Shown here piece after piece: positions 63,601 through 64,000 of a stretch of 64,000 bases of DNA. The stretch covers positions 14,342,220-14,406,219 of the forward strand of contig CP114483.1 in the NCBI GenBank assembly GCA_027186245.1, given 5' to 3'. Positions within the stretch are counted from its first letter, which is position 1, and every line of letters starts with the position of its first letter. The translations under genes were made by a program, and so were the position numbers. The DNA comes from Coriaria nepalensis (lineage: Eukaryota > Streptophyta > Magnoliopsida > Cucurbitales > Coriariaceae). Below the pieces are notes generated by a model. The model searched no databases and had not been told where the DNA came from. It worked only from the letters and a program-made list of their open reading frames with translations.

Positions 63601-64000
63601 AAGTCGTGTTTTAAATGCGAAAATAGAATTAGTTCGAAGTGGTTTCAAACAATTTAATGATCTAAAAAGACTGAATGATATGCTCTTTAAGGCTAAAATA
63701 ATGCATTGTTGTATTCGATAGATTAATTGCAGGTTATGTAAGAAAATCATGTTTGAAGGGCAAAAACATAATTCGTTTGAATTCATTTATAATGATTTAA
63801 TGACTAGAAAAGCCACAATGACATGATTTTAAGGCTAAGTAAATGTATAGTTGCCTTTAATAGATCAACTGCAAGTTATGCACGAAAGTCATGTTTAAAA
63901 GGCGAATTTCATCTGAAGTGATTTATAATGATTTAATGAGTAAAAGAGATGCAATGATATGACTTTAACACTAAAAAATGCATAGTTGCCTTCAGTAGAT
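60626..64000 (+). repeat. 12-monomer higher-order repeat, copy 2, cut by the window end
   Basis: Monomers start at 60626, 61046, 61465, 61885, 62306, 62725, 63145 and 63566, with a ninth starting at 63986. They follow copy 1 in order with every rare marker. By eye I found one difference: C at 56170 in copy 1 against T at 61213 (GCAGGCTATG/GCAGGTTATG). The copy continues past 64000. Confidence 0.9.

Larger units (their letters stand above)
1..64000 (+). repeat. Satellite DNA array, ~420-bp monomer, about 153 tandem copies
   Basis: The same monomer, starting at TTGCCTTCAGTAGATCAATT, recurs every 419-421 bp through the whole window, always in this orientation. There is no inversion, no transposon and no unique sequence. 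Length differences have two main causes: CTCTTTAAGG versus CTCTTAAGG (one T lost) and A6 versus A7 just before the monomer end. Monomers fall into linked-variant classes. The main diagnostic sites are ATTAG/ACTAG in subunit A; ATTCGAT, TATACGAT, ATTCGCC, ATTCAATAG or ATTCAATTG at the start of B; CATTTAT, CATATAT or CAAATAT in mid B; and GGAGAA, GGTGAA, GGCGAA or ATGCGAA in C. Base composition is about 30% G+C. Arrays like this are known from centromeric and pericentromeric heterochromatin of eukaryotes. I do not recognise this family, and a centromeric role is inference only. Confidence 0.97.

Noticed and set aside
1..64000. CRISPR array
   Set aside because: The repeats are contiguous 420-bp units with no unique spacers between short repeats.
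1..64000. Telomeric repeats, rDNA or mobile-element ends within the array
   Set aside because: None seen on either strand; every interval is satellite monomer.

Overview
The window is one uninterrupted satellite-DNA array. From base 1 to base 64000 it consists of head-to-tail copies of a single monomer of about 420 bp (419, 420 or 421 bp). There are about 153 copies, all in the same orientation and about 30% G+C by hand count on one monomer. I see no protein gene, RNA gene, transposon, inversion or unique sequence. The only break in the rhythm is one 135-bp unit at 36963-37097. This organisation is typical of eukaryotic centromeric or pericentromeric heterochromatin. I do not recognise the family and cannot name the organism. 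Many variants between monomers are CpG transitions, which fits a host with cytosine methylation, but that is inference.

The monomer is itself an old trimer. In a clean copy, 26880-27299, the three related subunits are A (140 bp), B (145 bp) and C (135 bp). Each opens with a TTG..TT...TAGAT.AA.TGCA.GTTATG core and ends near a TAA..AATG.A run. The ancestral repeat was therefore about 140 bp, close to a nucleosome core length. Later amplification used the diverged 420-bp trimer. The 135-bp unit at 36963 is an A/C fusion that skips B, so exchange between subunits still happens.

Layout. 1-1248: error-rich copies, probably an unpolished contig end. 1-5026: a 12-monomer block that recurs about 9.66 kb downstream at 9649-14690. 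4607-10487: two copies of a 7-monomer, 2.94-kb unit. 15111-18892: nested 3-monomer and 2-monomer tandem duplications with visible switch points. 18893-28139: mixed monomers, including a dimer repeat at 20154-21834. 28140-32340: a 5-monomer unit in two copies. 32341-43819: shuffled classes, including the A/C fusion. 43820-55161: the 7-monomer (2.94-kb) register again, four periods long, with the first two nearly identical. 55162-64000: a 12-monomer, 5,043-bp higher-order repeat with an internal 3-monomer duplication. Its second copy runs off the window end.

No coding system was found. A 68-codon minus-strand reading frame recurs in most monomers, and an 86-codon plus-strand frame in some. Both are best explained as by-products of repetition. 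What deserves attention is the layered amplification history (140 bp, then 420 bp, then 2-, 3-, 5-, 7- and 12-mers, then a 9.7-kb displaced duplication), which can be read directly from linked variants.
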